Source of the DNA: Hydractinia symbiolongicarpus
Lineage: Eukaryota > Cnidaria > Hydrozoa > Anthoathecata > Hydractiniidae
Direction of reading: 5' to 3'
Assembly: GCF_029227915.1 (NCBI RefSeq)
Contig: NC_079875.1
Coordinates: 19,337,001 to 19,401,000 of the forward strand
Length of the DNA: 64,000 bases
Shown here: in pieces, positions 50,460-62,900 of the stretch
Position numbering within the stretch: the stretch's first letter is position 1
Layout of the letters: every line of letters begins with the position of its first letter
Program-made: the position numbers and the translations under genes
The notes under the pieces: generated by a model
What the model was told of the DNA's origin: nothing
The model's input: the letters and a program-made list of their open reading frames with translations, nothing else
Databases searched by the model: none

Positions 50460-51230
50460 GTTTACGTCGCTACCCTGGAATATTGACGTCATATTACTAT
50501 TGAAGATCTTCTTCACCTCAATGTAATCGTCGTTAGCCTCCCCTGGGTTTGTTTTCTTCTTCCACATTATCCACAGGGACAGCTGTACCTTGCTGATCCC
50601 ATATCACCTACCTGCTCAACCAGGATTTTCACGTTGGGTCTCACTATTCCTATATATCCGTCTACGTCGGCTCCTCCTATACCGGGAATGCGGAAACTTC
50701 GAAAGGTCCTGTGGAGAGCATGCTTGTGTTACTGAGGCGTGAAATTTTGCACCGGTTGATCATATAGAGTTTGAATATCTTAATAGTCTTCCTCGGCTTC
50801 CTGTTCGACCTCGGTGCGAAGTGTAGGTTTCGCTTTAGCTGTTCCATAGAGATTCATCACATTTCGCTTGAAGGCTGCATAGGTTCTCTTGACTCCCTCT
50901 TTTATAGGCATGGGAACAGCATCAACTAATCAGTTATACCACCTTCTCATCTTATCCCCTACAACCGAGCGATTTTTTAATAACTCTTGTTGTTCAAAGA
51001 GGTCCATCTCGGATGGGGGTAATAGCCAGTTGTGCCATTCGCTGATTTTACCCCCTATAGTTGGACGTGTCTTTAACATCTCCTGTTTCTCGAAGAGGTC
51101 CATGGCCTCCGGTGTTATAGGTCTGACCGGTCTCTGTTGTACATCATCAAGCAAGGCAATCAATTCAGCTTTGCGTAGCCTGTAATACCCCTTTTCGCGA
51201 TATCACGTAATTGTTTCACGGTATTCGTGT
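50460..51230 (-). pseudogene. pPolB N-terminal region, decayed (SAP-like plus conserved block)
   Basis: Several frames, read from 51230 downwards, follow the order of a Polinton polymerase N-terminus. First is a SAP-like segment TVKQLRDIA / YYRLRKAELIALLDD, with a frame change. Next is a repeat of D-L-F-E-(K/Q)-Q-E-(M/L)-L-K with KISEWHNWLLPPSEMD. Then come a short Gly/Lys segment VKRTYAAFKRNVMNLYG, FRIPGIGGADVDGYIGIVRP, and VQLSLWIMWKKKTNPGE leading to IFNSNMTSIFQGSDV. Stops at about 50937, 50780 and 50610, plus shifts, disable it. No exonuclease or polymerase motif is found anywhere in the element. Confidence 0.55.
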
Positions 51231-51296
51231 TCATTCTTTATTGTATGGATTTCATTTTCCCAGACGATTTCGTCTTGCTCAAAAACTAACACAGTT

Positions 51297-51541
51297 CACC
51301 TCTTTACTGCGCATGCGTTGATTATTAGCATTATATAAGGGAATTTCCCCTCTGGGTGTGCTAGAACTTTTTTTACTGACTTTTGTATGATAGGGACTTT
51401 ACCTCCGTAATGCATGACTAAGCACGGTATAAGGGATTTACCCCACTAGGTCTTGAATGATCGGGACTTGTTGGGTTTGACTGTGCGCATGCGCGCGATG
51501 TGCGTGCGCGAGTGTGCTAGAACATACATTTCTCTATCTCT
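51297..51541 (-). repeat. Polinton right terminal inverted repeat
   Basis: This is the inverted counterpart of 35500-35747. The inner end is CACCTCTTTACTGCGCATGC and the outer end CTATCTCT, followed by the TTATT duplication. Confidence 0.9.
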
Positions 51542-51684
51542 TTATTTAAAAGGCTCAATTTGAGATTGTTTCAAAAGCAATTTTTAGCTCTTAAATAGTA
51601 CCAATCTCTTTTTCTTAGCAATTCGACAGACTTGTATCTTGTTGACCCTGACTACGCCGTCCCTTGTTGTCCTCGAGACTTTAA

Positions 51685-53092
51685 GGGCCTGGTTACATGC
51701 ACAATTTTGCCCCGGGGTAAAACCAACCCCATACTTGGTCAAGTTGTACTTAGTTACATGCGTTTGCCAAGGAGAAATTTCGCCCTGGGATGATTTCACT
51801 CATCAAAAACGATGCTATATTAGTTTTTAAAGCCATGAATCACATTGCTCTTGATTACATGCGTACAAAATTCCTTATGGCAAAAAACTGCCACAATCAT
51901 CAAACAAGAGGAGCTTCAAAAAACAGGTTCGTACTTGTCTGGTTAAAAATAAATTTGGCAAAAAAGCCCTTCCGTTAGGAGCTGCAAAAGTGTGGAATAA
52001 TCTTCCAGATCAAGTGACCTGTAATGGAAGTCTGCTTTCGTTTAAGCATTCCATCTCTAATGTATTTGGCAAATTCTAATGGAGATCACGTTTTAATTGA
52101 TTTCCGCCAGCAAAGGCGGAATCTTTAAAATCGCCTGAGGAGATATTTAAGTAGATAGAGAGATAGACAGAGACAGGGCAGCTAGGCTGAACGCCCGAAA
52201 CTTATCCAGGCTAAAGCCTAAATCCTCGTTTTGACAGATTTTTTTCTAAGAAAGAGGCTAAAATGAGTTTTAAGCCAATAAGAATCATAACAGTGCAACA
52301 AATTGTTTATTATCCAATGAACAATACTTTATTTTAAAGTTTATATGCTATCGAAAGTTAAAGCTCGTGCAGTGTAGCATAATTAAGATCGTCTTATAAT
52401 GCGCCATCTTTGATGTTATTAACGTTTCCCTTTAATAATTACGTCATTTCCTTCTGTACAATTTTGCAAGCACGTAATTCAGCAGAACTAATTAATAATT
52501 GATGATTTTAATTTAAAGAGGAATTGTTAAGGCTGAATGTTTTTGGTGAAAGATAATGTATTATAGCTATAAAATCGTGACAAGTGTTTTATAAAAGAAA
52601 AAAAAAGAAATGTAGTCTGAAAATAACCTTTCGTAACTGATTATGTAAAAAAAAATTGCTCCGACCTTTAAAGATGTTTTCCAAGTTGTTTTTCAGAGAA
52701 AATACATAAATTTTCAGCCTTGCCGTTGTTCTTATTTTGTTTTTATTGTTTATCAATTTTCAGGTTTATTATTTTTCTTTGAAAATTGTTCTTATAGAGA
52801 AATGAAGTTTATGTAAGTTAAGTAAATAATCAAAAATTGAATTTCAAAATTTTGGAATATTCAATGATTTTGTTCCCCCATATTACTCAGTCCTCTTTAA
52901 GGTTCAGTACTTTTTCAGATTATTGATAATCTTTAAGCCGCAGGGCTTCTTGTTTACTTTCAGTCCGGGGTGAACTTATTCGTTTTTTACCCCGGGGTGA
53001 GTTAACCATGTATTTCAAAATTTTTTTCGCCCTCGCGTGAACCCTCACCCCGGGGCGAATTCACCCCTCTTGCATGTAACTATACCCTAAAA
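51685..53092. mobile_element. Harbinger-like non-autonomous DNA transposon
   Basis: GGGCCTGGTTACATGCA at the left and, inverted, GGGTATAGTTACATGCA at the right form imperfect terminal repeats. TAA flanks both ends (3-bp duplication), which fits the PIF/Harbinger superfamily. GCCCCGGGGTAAAACC near the left end and TACCCCGGGGTGAGTTAACC with further CCCCGGGG blocks near the right may be subterminal repeats. No transposase is encoded. The family is inferred from end sequence and duplication only. Confidence 0.5.
51900..52075 (+). pseudogene. LINE 3' end (RT C-terminus) relic
   Basis: After a shift near 51960 the frame reads LGAAKVWNNLPDQVTCNGSL then LSFKHSISNVFGKF and a stop (about 52078). 'GA.LWN.LP..I......SF K..L' is the usual end of the ORF2 protein of CR1/L2-like LINEs. 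It lies within the Harbinger-like element, so it inserted there or was carried along. Confidence 0.5.
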
Positions 53093-53925
53093 AGGGTCGA
53101 CGTTGAAAGATAAGGCTATAAGGAAATTGGGTTCTCACTCTTCTTATTCAAATTTGAGATTTGAGGATTTTTAACGAGAATTTGTAACCTTTTCCGAGAA
53201 GAGCAACATTTTCGTAAAAAAAATTAAGGAGATTTGACAACATTTTTAATATTTTTCTACAAAAATTATATGCGGGAACAATATGCGGGGATTAATGCAG
53301 GCGAAAAACGAAAATACGACAAATTTGCTGTCATATCTTTACCATAAACATCTTTATTATAAATATTTTTAAGTTTTATTGTCTACATTATAAATATAAA
53401 TAAATTAATTATTTCCCATTTTTAAATATTCATAAAATCTCTAATATAAAATATACATACATGCAGGTAAAATACATATATAAATATTTTTTTTTTCGTA
53501 AAAGCCTTTATAGAAAATGAAGTCAGAAATTCAGTTAATAAAACATGAATCCGTTAAATAACGAAGTTTAAGGAAAACTAACCTGTTGCTTATCTCTACT
53601 TTCTCCGAAAAGTAGTAAATGTGACCAAGATTCGTAGAGTTATAAAGATGCCTGACTTTGACAAGCATATTTCTAGAATACATATGCAAAGTTAACAATA
53701 ATATCTGATGGGGCGACCTTCTAACTCACTTTAAAACACACACTGTGAACAAAAAAAATATGACATATCTTTGTCCCAGGAAGAACGTTTATATATCTTT
53801 ACTTCAGGACGTACATTGCACATTAAAAGATGTTTTTCATATTAATAACACCCAAGGTATGAAAGAATTGAATAGCACATCCATTAACTCTCCTGGTCGA
53901 CATGTTACTAAAACTATACCAAAGA

Positions 53926-56900
53926 CTATTCTTCGCTTAGGTAACCTTTCTCTAATAAAACTTTATATAAACTCGCTTGCGAGCCGTAAGTTTGCGACTT
54001 GGATGTATAACACATGTCCAACTGCTTCTTCGTTAGGTTTGGATCACACACGACCTCGTGATAGATATGCACCAAATCAGGATCGGGAGCACGAAATATA
54101 ACGTATTTGTCACTCTGAACGTAACGATCGTATAAATCAACGTCTTCCATTCCCCACCCTTGAATGGTTGTGTCAAATCCGCCAATCATATCAAAATCTA
54201 CACGGTGTTGGCACGTAATACCAAACGCGTATTCTCTCCAGAAACCTGCATTGTCCGTGTACACAAATGACGTGTTTGGTTTTTTCGTTTTGCAGTATGC
54301 AACTTCAGGTGCGAATTGACTGAAAACAATCGGGTAATAAAGCTGCCTTCCTAAAATGGTGTTAGCACGGCAACGGGTTAAAAAGTCGAAGTTGAAGTCT
54401 AAATCCACGTCGCAAAAAAACAACAAAGCCGATTTTTCGTACTGCGACGCACCCATTGTGAGAGCCAGGGCGCGAGAGAAGCGACCTTTCATATTTATCC
54501 ACTCTAAAGATGCTGTCGGATACTTCTTCTTATACTTTTTATACAACTCAAAATGTTTGTCGGGTGAAGCAACATCGTTGAAATATAACACAACCAATGT
54601 CGTCAGTTCTCTATGTCGTAAACAAACCTTCTCGTAAGTATGCATGAACTTTTTGAATTGCTCCAAGCGACCGGCTAACGGTAAAATGAAATGAATCTTT
54701 TTTTGTAGAGAGATTTTTTGGCTGGAATGCATCATGTCCCCGAAGGGTTGTTGCAAGTAAGCGTGGTGTCGTACGTGAACAGTCATGCGACGGCGATTTC
54801 TTCCGATATGGCGGTGATATTTCATTAACAAGTCTAGCATGTATTGCATACCGTACAGGGGATGGTAACGTCGATAACCATGATTTAACCGCTTAAACTC
54901 GAGCGTTCTATGAAGAACCTTTCGCGCTTCCCGGTTAATAATTGACATCGTTTGTCCAAGGACGCTATTAAGTGCGTCCTTGGTGGGACTCATCATGCCA
55001 ATCTCGGGGGAATTCGTTCGATAGGAATATAATTTTCGAGGCGTAAACATCTCCCAGTCGGGAGATTCTTCTTTTGACATTTTTTGATGAAAATGTTTAA
55101 TGTCGTTCAAAGCTGCCAGTTCATTGTCACTTATTTCATCTGCATCTAGAAGAAAAACAAAATTTAAACAAAAAGACTAGAAAAAAGGAAAGCGATGTAA
55201 GTCTTTTGTCACCTGCATCAAATTAGGCATCAATAAAAATAAGCATGAGCTCTTTGAAAAGGACCCTCTTTTTAAAACATGGGAAAAATTTTTCATGACG
55301 AGTTGGTCCTCAGAAGAAATGGCGGTCCAACTGTGGAGGTGAAATTTTTGCCCGTAGATCTACATGATTCGTTATCCAAGGCTTACAAATTAATAGAAAA
55401 ACTGAACATACGGAAAGGACAAAATAAGAACAGAAAAGCTGAGAAAGAAAAACAGTGACCGGCTATGCGGTTACGTGTCAACCTCGTATCTTGCCCTCCG
55501 TGTTTTTTTCCCAAAAGAACGTACAAAACAGGTTGGAAGAATTCTTAAATATTGACTTTATGGTATGTTTTTGCTTACGTGCTTGTAAAAAGTTAGCTAA
55601 GTGTTTTGTTTTTACAGAAATGTCTAAAATTTCAAGGATTTTTACAGTGATAGCAGCTCATAGATGATAGATGTGCATATTTTACATGGCTAGCCTCACA
55701 AATATCGAGGGATATACCCTGTCTATTATTTCCAGGAGGGGCCATGGCTTAGATGGAGAGTCCTAGAGTATTTAATGCTCATTTTGAGCTACGCAGACCC
55801 AATTAGTAGGGCCCACGCTCTACTAGACAACTCCCGGCAACATCCAACGGCCCACACAGTGTGCCATCTCCCCAATTTCCCTCACATGGCTTGGGTTAAC
55901 CCGGGGCTATGGTAACATTCACTCGCCCATGTTGAATCGCCGTCAAGAGGAATCGAACCCCGGTCTCCCGCACAGAGTACGAAAGCTATAACCACTAATC
56001 TACGGCGCCAAATCATCAGATTTAATCCAGTTGCAAAGTGGCTGGCCAACTAGCTATCTAGCTCTAGCTATTAGCTAGCTTTTCAAGTTATTTTTGGGGA
56101 ATTAGTCATGTTAGTTCGGATAAATGAGACTATTCTCAGTCAAAACATTAAATAAAGAAAACATTTCCCAATAAAGAACATGTGAGCAACGAACAATGAA
56201 GGTAAGCAATCAAAATGCGTCGTCAGTATTCTGTCCTTAGAGACCCAGCGTAATTTTTCCAATTCCGATACCGTGAGTGTTAAGAAAAAAATACACGTGA
56301 TCTCCTGGCTTATCTACTGCAGCGAGTCCAGTAAACAACTATTTCATAATGCACGTAAAACGGAGAACATTTTGATTACGTTTTTTGATACATTCCACTT
56401 CATTTTTTAAGAGAAAGATGCCTTTACACATCAAAAAGATAAGTGGTAATAAATCTCTACATATTTCGACTTTTATCGAGTTCTATTATTTATGCCATTG
56501 AAATATAACAGGGGCAGCTTTTTTGTAATGCTTAAAAATCTGATATTTAGTATTATTTTCTAAGAAAGACATTCAGAAAATTAAAAGGATCAGGAAGAAT
56601 AGGTTCAGCAAAAACCTTTTCTGTTATACAATGGTATAACTGTTGCAACTTTTATTGAAATTCAGACATGTGATTGTATTTGACAATGTCAACAAAAATG
56701 TGATTATCAGTTATTTTGTTGTCTTTGACTATGTGCTATGCAGCGAAAATGTTGATGGAAATGTGAAGTAATCTCGCATGCTAAATTATTGGGAGGTAAG
56801 ATTATTTTACAACTCATACTAAAAAGAGGGGTTTACTAGAGAGGTAGGAATATTAGAGATGTGAGAATAAAGAAGTAAATACGGCATACTGCTTAAATAA

Positions 56901-59900
56901 ACAAAATTATTTTTCACTGTTGTAAAGTCCGCACACTACACTGTCCTGTTGAACTCATCCATTTTGGTCAATTTTTTCTGTGAAAGGCATATGTGCATAT
57001 TTTTTTTACATGATTAGCGAGTGATATACCCTATTTATTATTTCCAGGAGGGGCCATAGCATAGATGGAGAGTCTCAGAGTATTTTAAAGCTTATTTTGA
57101 GCTACGCAGACCATATTATAATCCGCGCCCTACCAGACAACTCCCTGCAACATCCATCGGCGCACACAGTGTGCCATCTCCCTAATTACCTCACATAGCT
57201 TGGGTTAACCCTGGGCTATGGTAACATTCACTCGCCCATATTGAATCGCCGCCAAGGGGAATCGAAACTCGGTCTCACGCACAAAGTGCAAAAGTTATAA
57301 CCACTAAGCTACGGCGCCTAAAAAGGCAGCAAAAAAATTAATAGAAAATTAATAAAGACGTCAAAATGTAAAAAAGGGAAATATATACAGTTGAACTCAT
57401 GTAATTCGAACTCCTATAATTCGAAAACTCACTTAATTCGAACAGATTCTGTGGTCCCCTCAGAATTTACCTTGAAAACCTTACAAGAAAACTCCTATAA
57501 TTCGAACCCATGTAATTCGAAAAATCATGTAAATCGAACAGATTTTCCGGTCCCATCAAGAAATTTTAATCATGTAATTCGAATTTTCGAATTTTTTGAG
57601 TTTTTGAAGCTTACCAACTCGATAATTTGCAATCGAACGTTTTCGACGTTCGAATTTTTGTTTCCCAATCGAATGTTTTTTTTTACATTCGATTGGAGCT
57701 CGTCCACTGCTTTTGGCTTCCATTTCTTATCAAGACAAGATGGGGAAAAGAAAGCATAAAGAACTCACTTTAAAAACAAAATATGAAGCTCTCCGTGACT
57801 TGGAGGATGGTATGTCCAATAAAGACGCATCCATCAAGTACTCCGTTCCAAGCAGCACCTTGTCAACATGGAAGAACAATAAAGAGAAAATATTCCTTGC
57901 TTTCAAAAACTCGTCACTAAAACGCCAGAGGGTTAAGACTGACAAGTACGAAAAATTGAATGAATCGTTGTTGATTCAGACGAAAATGATGAAACGAATG
58001 TTGTAAAAGATTTGAATCAAGATCTAGACCGATTACGAAAGATTAGACCTGACATTGCACCTGACGATCTGGATGTCGAATCGTTCATTGATATAGATTT
58101 CAACGTTGTTACTAATGAATCACGCCCATTGTCTGTCAAAGAAATCGTGGATATGTATAAAAATCCGGAAGTAGAAGTCATCGATGACGGCTCTTCAGAC
58201 GACGAAAGTGCAGAGTGTCCTGATGATGAACCAATTCCACCCCCATCGCAAAATGAGATTGACGACGCAATCGAGACTCTCAAAAAGATGACCCTTTTCG
58301 AATCATCGAACGTCATCCCATTGATTCAGAAGATCTCCGAAGAGATTTCCAAGAAACGAGAGCAGAAAATGAAACAATCAACAATCAAAGACTTTTTCGA
58401 AAAACTATGAATTTAGTATTTCATTATTATAACTCGAAAATACAAAAAATAGTTCGAAAGTAAACCTGGGAAAGACTTTTTTCATCGAATTAGGTCAAAA
58501 ATATGAAAACTCATCTAGTTCGAAACTCATGTAATTCGAACAAGATTCTCGGTCCCTTGAAAATTCGAATTACATGAGTTCAACTGTATAGATGATCAAA
58601 GTGCATACGTACTGACTTGTGAACCACTTAACCAGTTTTATTAGATGAAGGCGCTGTGAAACGAAACGAAGAAGCTGAAAGTTTCATCCCAAAGGAGCAT
58701 CTGCTAGCCATCAGCTGTAAGGATAATTCTATTCGGGCTCTCAGGTTATTTTATAATTGCTATAATCCTTTGACAATACATTGTTTAAACAATGCAGTGA
58801 TTAAGTTCGTGTCATTCGACACACGGAATCACTTAACAATAATGGTGTTAATGTAAAGTAAACTTATTTTGTATGTTAAGGTCAGTGGCAGACGGTGATT
58901 GTTTATACAGCAGTGCTTCTCTGGCTGTTTCAGGTACGAATGATTTGATAGATGAGCTTAGAGCTTTAACTTGCATAGAGCTTTTCGAAAACTCTCTATT
59001 CTACTCAAACCATCCAATTTTTGTATCTTTATGTCAATCTTCAGGTTTGTTTTCCTGTGTAGAAAGTACATTAAAGTTTTCAGTTAGCCTGTAGACACAG
59101 GTCTTTCGGCAGCAGATCTTGTACAGAAGGAAGTTATTCTTATGTGCAGTAAAATCTGTTATCTGTTATCTGCATACTTGCCCTTACCAGTGTAATAAAA
59201 AGAAATATTTCAACTTTTTATCCTGATTATGGTCAGCTACGATTCAACACGCTTTTCAATCAGAATATTATTCCTCGTCTGCCTTCAAATAAAAATTTAC
59301 AGCCTGTTTCGATTTTATTTTGCAATAATGGCAAACATTCTGGACAATTTAAACCCAATCATTTTGTCCCTTTAGTTTCTGTTAAATTGAGGAAAGCTTA
59401 AAGCGTCCTGCTCAATATTTTCACATCACCAAATTTTTCATCTTCATTAGGCCAAACAACATTAGTTAATCAATGGGGTACTTCTGCCACTAATGAGGAG
59501 ACTTCTTCCATTTCAAACACCTGAAAAAGTTTTTTCTGCAAAACCTTTATTAAATTCGTTCCCCCAGGTTATATTGATGGTATTGGAAAATATGATGTAG
59601 GCACTTATTACAAGCAAGCCGCACACCTTAGTGATCATGATATAGTCACATATGTTGATAACGTAACAAAACCTGATCAAGGATTCACTTTTCCTAGGGA
59701 CAAACTTAATAGGCGATTCCGATATGTTTGGTTTGCTCAATTTCCGTGGCTAGCATATTCTAATCACATGGATGCTGCATTTTGTCTGCCTTGCACATTA
59801 TTGCATAAAAAAATAAATTCAAAATCTGCATTAGCTACTAATCTTATTACAAAGGGGCAGAAGCCAATAGAATTTTTTTAGCGGTTATTATTGATACAGT

Positions 59901-62900
59901 TATTCTTTGTGGCCGCCTATGCATTTCCCTGAGAGGACACAAAGACAACTTAAAAGATTTTGCTGAAGTTGGTGGCTATGCTCCTTATTCTGTTGGCAAT
60001 TTTCTTGACCTTTTAAATTATAGAGTTAGAGGTGGGTGATATAGCTTTTAGGTAATCATTTAAAAGCCTGTTCAAAAAATGCAACTTACTTATCACCACA
60101 AACACAGTATAAAATTATTTCATGTTGTGGTGATTATATAACAGAGAAAATAATATCTGCAGTTAAACAAAATAAATTTTTCCCAATAATTTGTGACGAA
60201 GCTTGTGACACATCTACCAAGGAACAAATGTCAGTAGTACTTCGTTTTGTAGACCAACTAGTAATTTGCGAGAGGAATTCATAAGGTTTATTCTTTGTAG
60301 CGAAGGGCCCTCAGGTTTGTCTCTTTCGAAGGTCATTTTAAGAACCTCTTGACATACAGAATTGTCGAGGTCAATGTTATGATGGTGCTGGGAATGTAGC
60401 TGGTAAAATTAATGGTTGTCAGGCTCACATTTTAAAGCAAAACAGATTAGCTTATACACACACTGTTCTTCTCATCGCCTAAATTTAGTTGTCTGTAATT
60501 CATGCTCTGTACATTATGTCCGCAACATGTTGGATCAAATCAAATAGATAACATATTTTTTTAAATTTTCTGAAAGTAGGTTAAAACTTTTACGAACGAA
60601 TGTTGCTGACTTTACTAACAATCCTAATTATGCCCATATTATTGATGTTTGTAACACTAGGTGGGTGGACGTATGATTGGCATAAGTGTTTTCAATGATT
60701 TATTTGAAGGCATCTTAGCTACTTTTGATGAGATGCCCCTTACCCTAATAAGGAAATTAATGCTGATACTGTATCCAGAGCAGTCAGTCATAGAAATGCA
60801 TTGGAAAGATTCGAGTTTGTTATTGCCATGGTCATTACTAGACAGGTATTTAACATGACAATGGAAGTAACAAAATTATTGCAGAGTAAGACTAATGACA
60901 TGCTTAAAACTGTAATGTTAATTAATTCTTTTAAAGATAGGTTTTCTTGCATTAGAGACGATATTGACACCTATCATGAAAATGGTTTTTACTTGCAGAG
61001 GAATTAGCTAAAAAAGTAAACATAACAGTTAGTGTTCCTCGAACTGCTAAAAGACAAGTACACAGGCCAAATTATACTTATTATGATGTTTCAGATTACT
61101 TTAAAAAGGCCATAACTATCCCTCTTATTGACCATGTGCTTTCTGAGCTAAACGATCCATTTGATCATTCTGTGACTGCATGTCATGGTCTAGTGATCAT
61201 ACCATCCAAACTTTTACATCTCCTTGCATATGAAAAAGAACACTCTTCTAAATTGCCATGGAAAAATCAATTTGACACATTTGTAAATTTCTATTTTAAC
61301 GACTTTCCCAACCCTTTAACTATTTCAAATGAGCTAGAGGTGTGGGTAACATTTTAATAAAAGATGGAAAAAGAAAATCCTGAGTCAATTCCAAACTTCA
61401 TTGAAGCTACTCTTAAAGCTTTCCCTCGTGCAGATGGAGTCTTTAGCAACATAGAGGTGGTCCTTAGAATTTTAGCCACTATTCATATGACTTCATGCAT
61501 GCAGCATGCAACCTAGGCTAAGGGCGGTTGTTATAATACACACACAGTTTTTATACTTATATTTATCTGTTAGACACCTGCTTGCGAAAACATAGGGTAC
61601 CCCAATTGGGGTTGTGGTTGAGGTAGCTAATTTTAATATTTAAATAATATGTTCTGTATATATACATTATATATTCAATTTTACTCCAATACGACGGCTC
61701 TTAGCTCGATTAATATACCGAATTTAGCGCCAATTATTTAAAAAGAAATTTCACTTTTATTTTCAGTTTACAGTTAAAATTTACATAATAATTTGCATTC
61801 CAGATGGCTTTGCAAAACTGAGCCGCTCTGTAAAGTTGGCCACTTTGGCGGGTTTACACAAATAAGCGATCTTTTTTATGCATAATACGTAATTTTCTCT
61901 CATTCGCCAGAATTTATCACGCCGAATGGAAACCAATCGGATTTCGAAATCCAATTTCTAAAGGAGGTTTAGAATTTGAAAATGAAAACAAAGTTGATAA
62001 GAAACAGAAGTTTAACTTTTTGTGGGCAACATTTATTGTAAACATTGAATATCTTATTATTGAGTATAATATTGAAAAGTCCTGAAATGTGCTGTAATGG
62101 AGTAAAGTAACTAACTGGTGGTACCAAACTAAAATTTATGTCTTTTTTGTTATGTGCATTTTTGTTTTTCCTATTCTTTTATTTGCAACGGATAGATTTT
62201 TTGTATTATTTTTATTCGAATGACTACAACGAATGACTGTAAACCCAACTTTACGTAAAATTAGGCAATGTTGTGTACAGTGCGGTTCCTAAAGAATGGT
62301 AGCTGCATGAATAATACAACTAATCTTTTATAGCTATAAAGCTTTGCCTGTTTTTTTTCAAGTTGTTAACAAGTGAAATTATCTCTAATAGAAACCATTA
62401 AATCCGAATCTAATGGGACGGTTTCCATCTTCAAAATTTGTCAGCGGAAAGGGAGAAAATAATTATCTGGTCTGTAAAATAAAACTACCACCCAAAACAC
62501 TACCCAAATTGGGGTACCCTATGTTTTCAATTAACCCCCTGCCTGCCAAATTATTCGGTCCCATGTCAGAGAAGTCCTTAAATATTGGCTATTACTCAAA
62601 ACTACCCCTTAAAATTTCTATAACATCTTTATTACTTAGACTCAATGGTCAAAAAAATATGCAACAAATTTCTAAGGCTGTATTGTACCAAAATTGCAGA
62701 TGCATCAAACTTAATAGTTATAATTTGGTATGTATGCAATATTAGAATCACAATATGACGTATACTTCTTTGCATGGTGAGTAAGGACAATTTAAAAGAA
62801 TCTCACTGTCATTGATAATCTAAAGTACCATCCTTCAAAGGCTCTGGATTTTAGTGTATTTAGAAACGTGCGTACAAAGGGAGTGAGTGGTGTAATCTTT

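Larger units (their letters stand above)
35500..51541. mobile_element. Polinton (Maverick), decayed, with nested BEL/Pao element
   Basis: Near-identical inverted repeats of about 245 bp (35500-35747 and 51297-51541) start AGAGATAG, are flanked by TTATT on both sides (35495-35499 and 51542-51546), and enclose 16.0 kb. Subtracting the nested BEL element (5814 bp) leaves about 10.2 kb; full Polintons are usually 15-20 kb. Polintons are large self-synthesising DNA transposons, related to viruses, with a protein-primed polymerase, rve integrase and capsid/packaging genes. Here genes left of the insertion are mostly on the plus strand with two on the minus, and genes on the right are all minus. Integrase, packaging ATPase, several small conserved genes and the pPolB N-terminal region are recognisable but most are broken; the polymerase catalytic domain is absent. 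The 5-bp duplication is one base short of the usual 6. Confidence 0.85.
51547..53925. other. Region between the Polinton and the chondroitin synthase gene
   Basis: Contains a Harbinger-like element (51685-53092) with a LINE 3' relic inside. From 53093 to 53925 it is AT-rich sequence expected to hold the 3' UTR of the minus-strand chondroitin synthase; several TTTATT hexamers (AATAAA on the minus strand) near 53350-53400 could serve as polyadenylation signals, none certain. Confidence 0.5.
57388..58586 (+). mobile_element. pogo/Tigger-type DNA transposon, internally deleted
   Basis: The ends CAGTTGAACTCATGTAATTC (57388) and its inverse (58567-58586) are flanked by TA on both sides (57386-57387, 58587-58588), the Tc1/mariner duplication. 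It is 1199 bp. Several copies of ATGTAATTCGAA or CTATAATTCGAA sit within 200 bp of the left end and again at the right, likely transposase-binding subterminal repeats. Two coding pieces remain (57713-58006, 58012-58410); the DDE catalytic domain is deleted. Confidence 0.85.

Noticed and set aside
55935..56009. Functional tRNA gene on the minus strand
   Set aside because: The A and B boxes are recognisable, but the 3' acceptor half is missing and a second diverged copy with the same long body occurs at 56983-57318.
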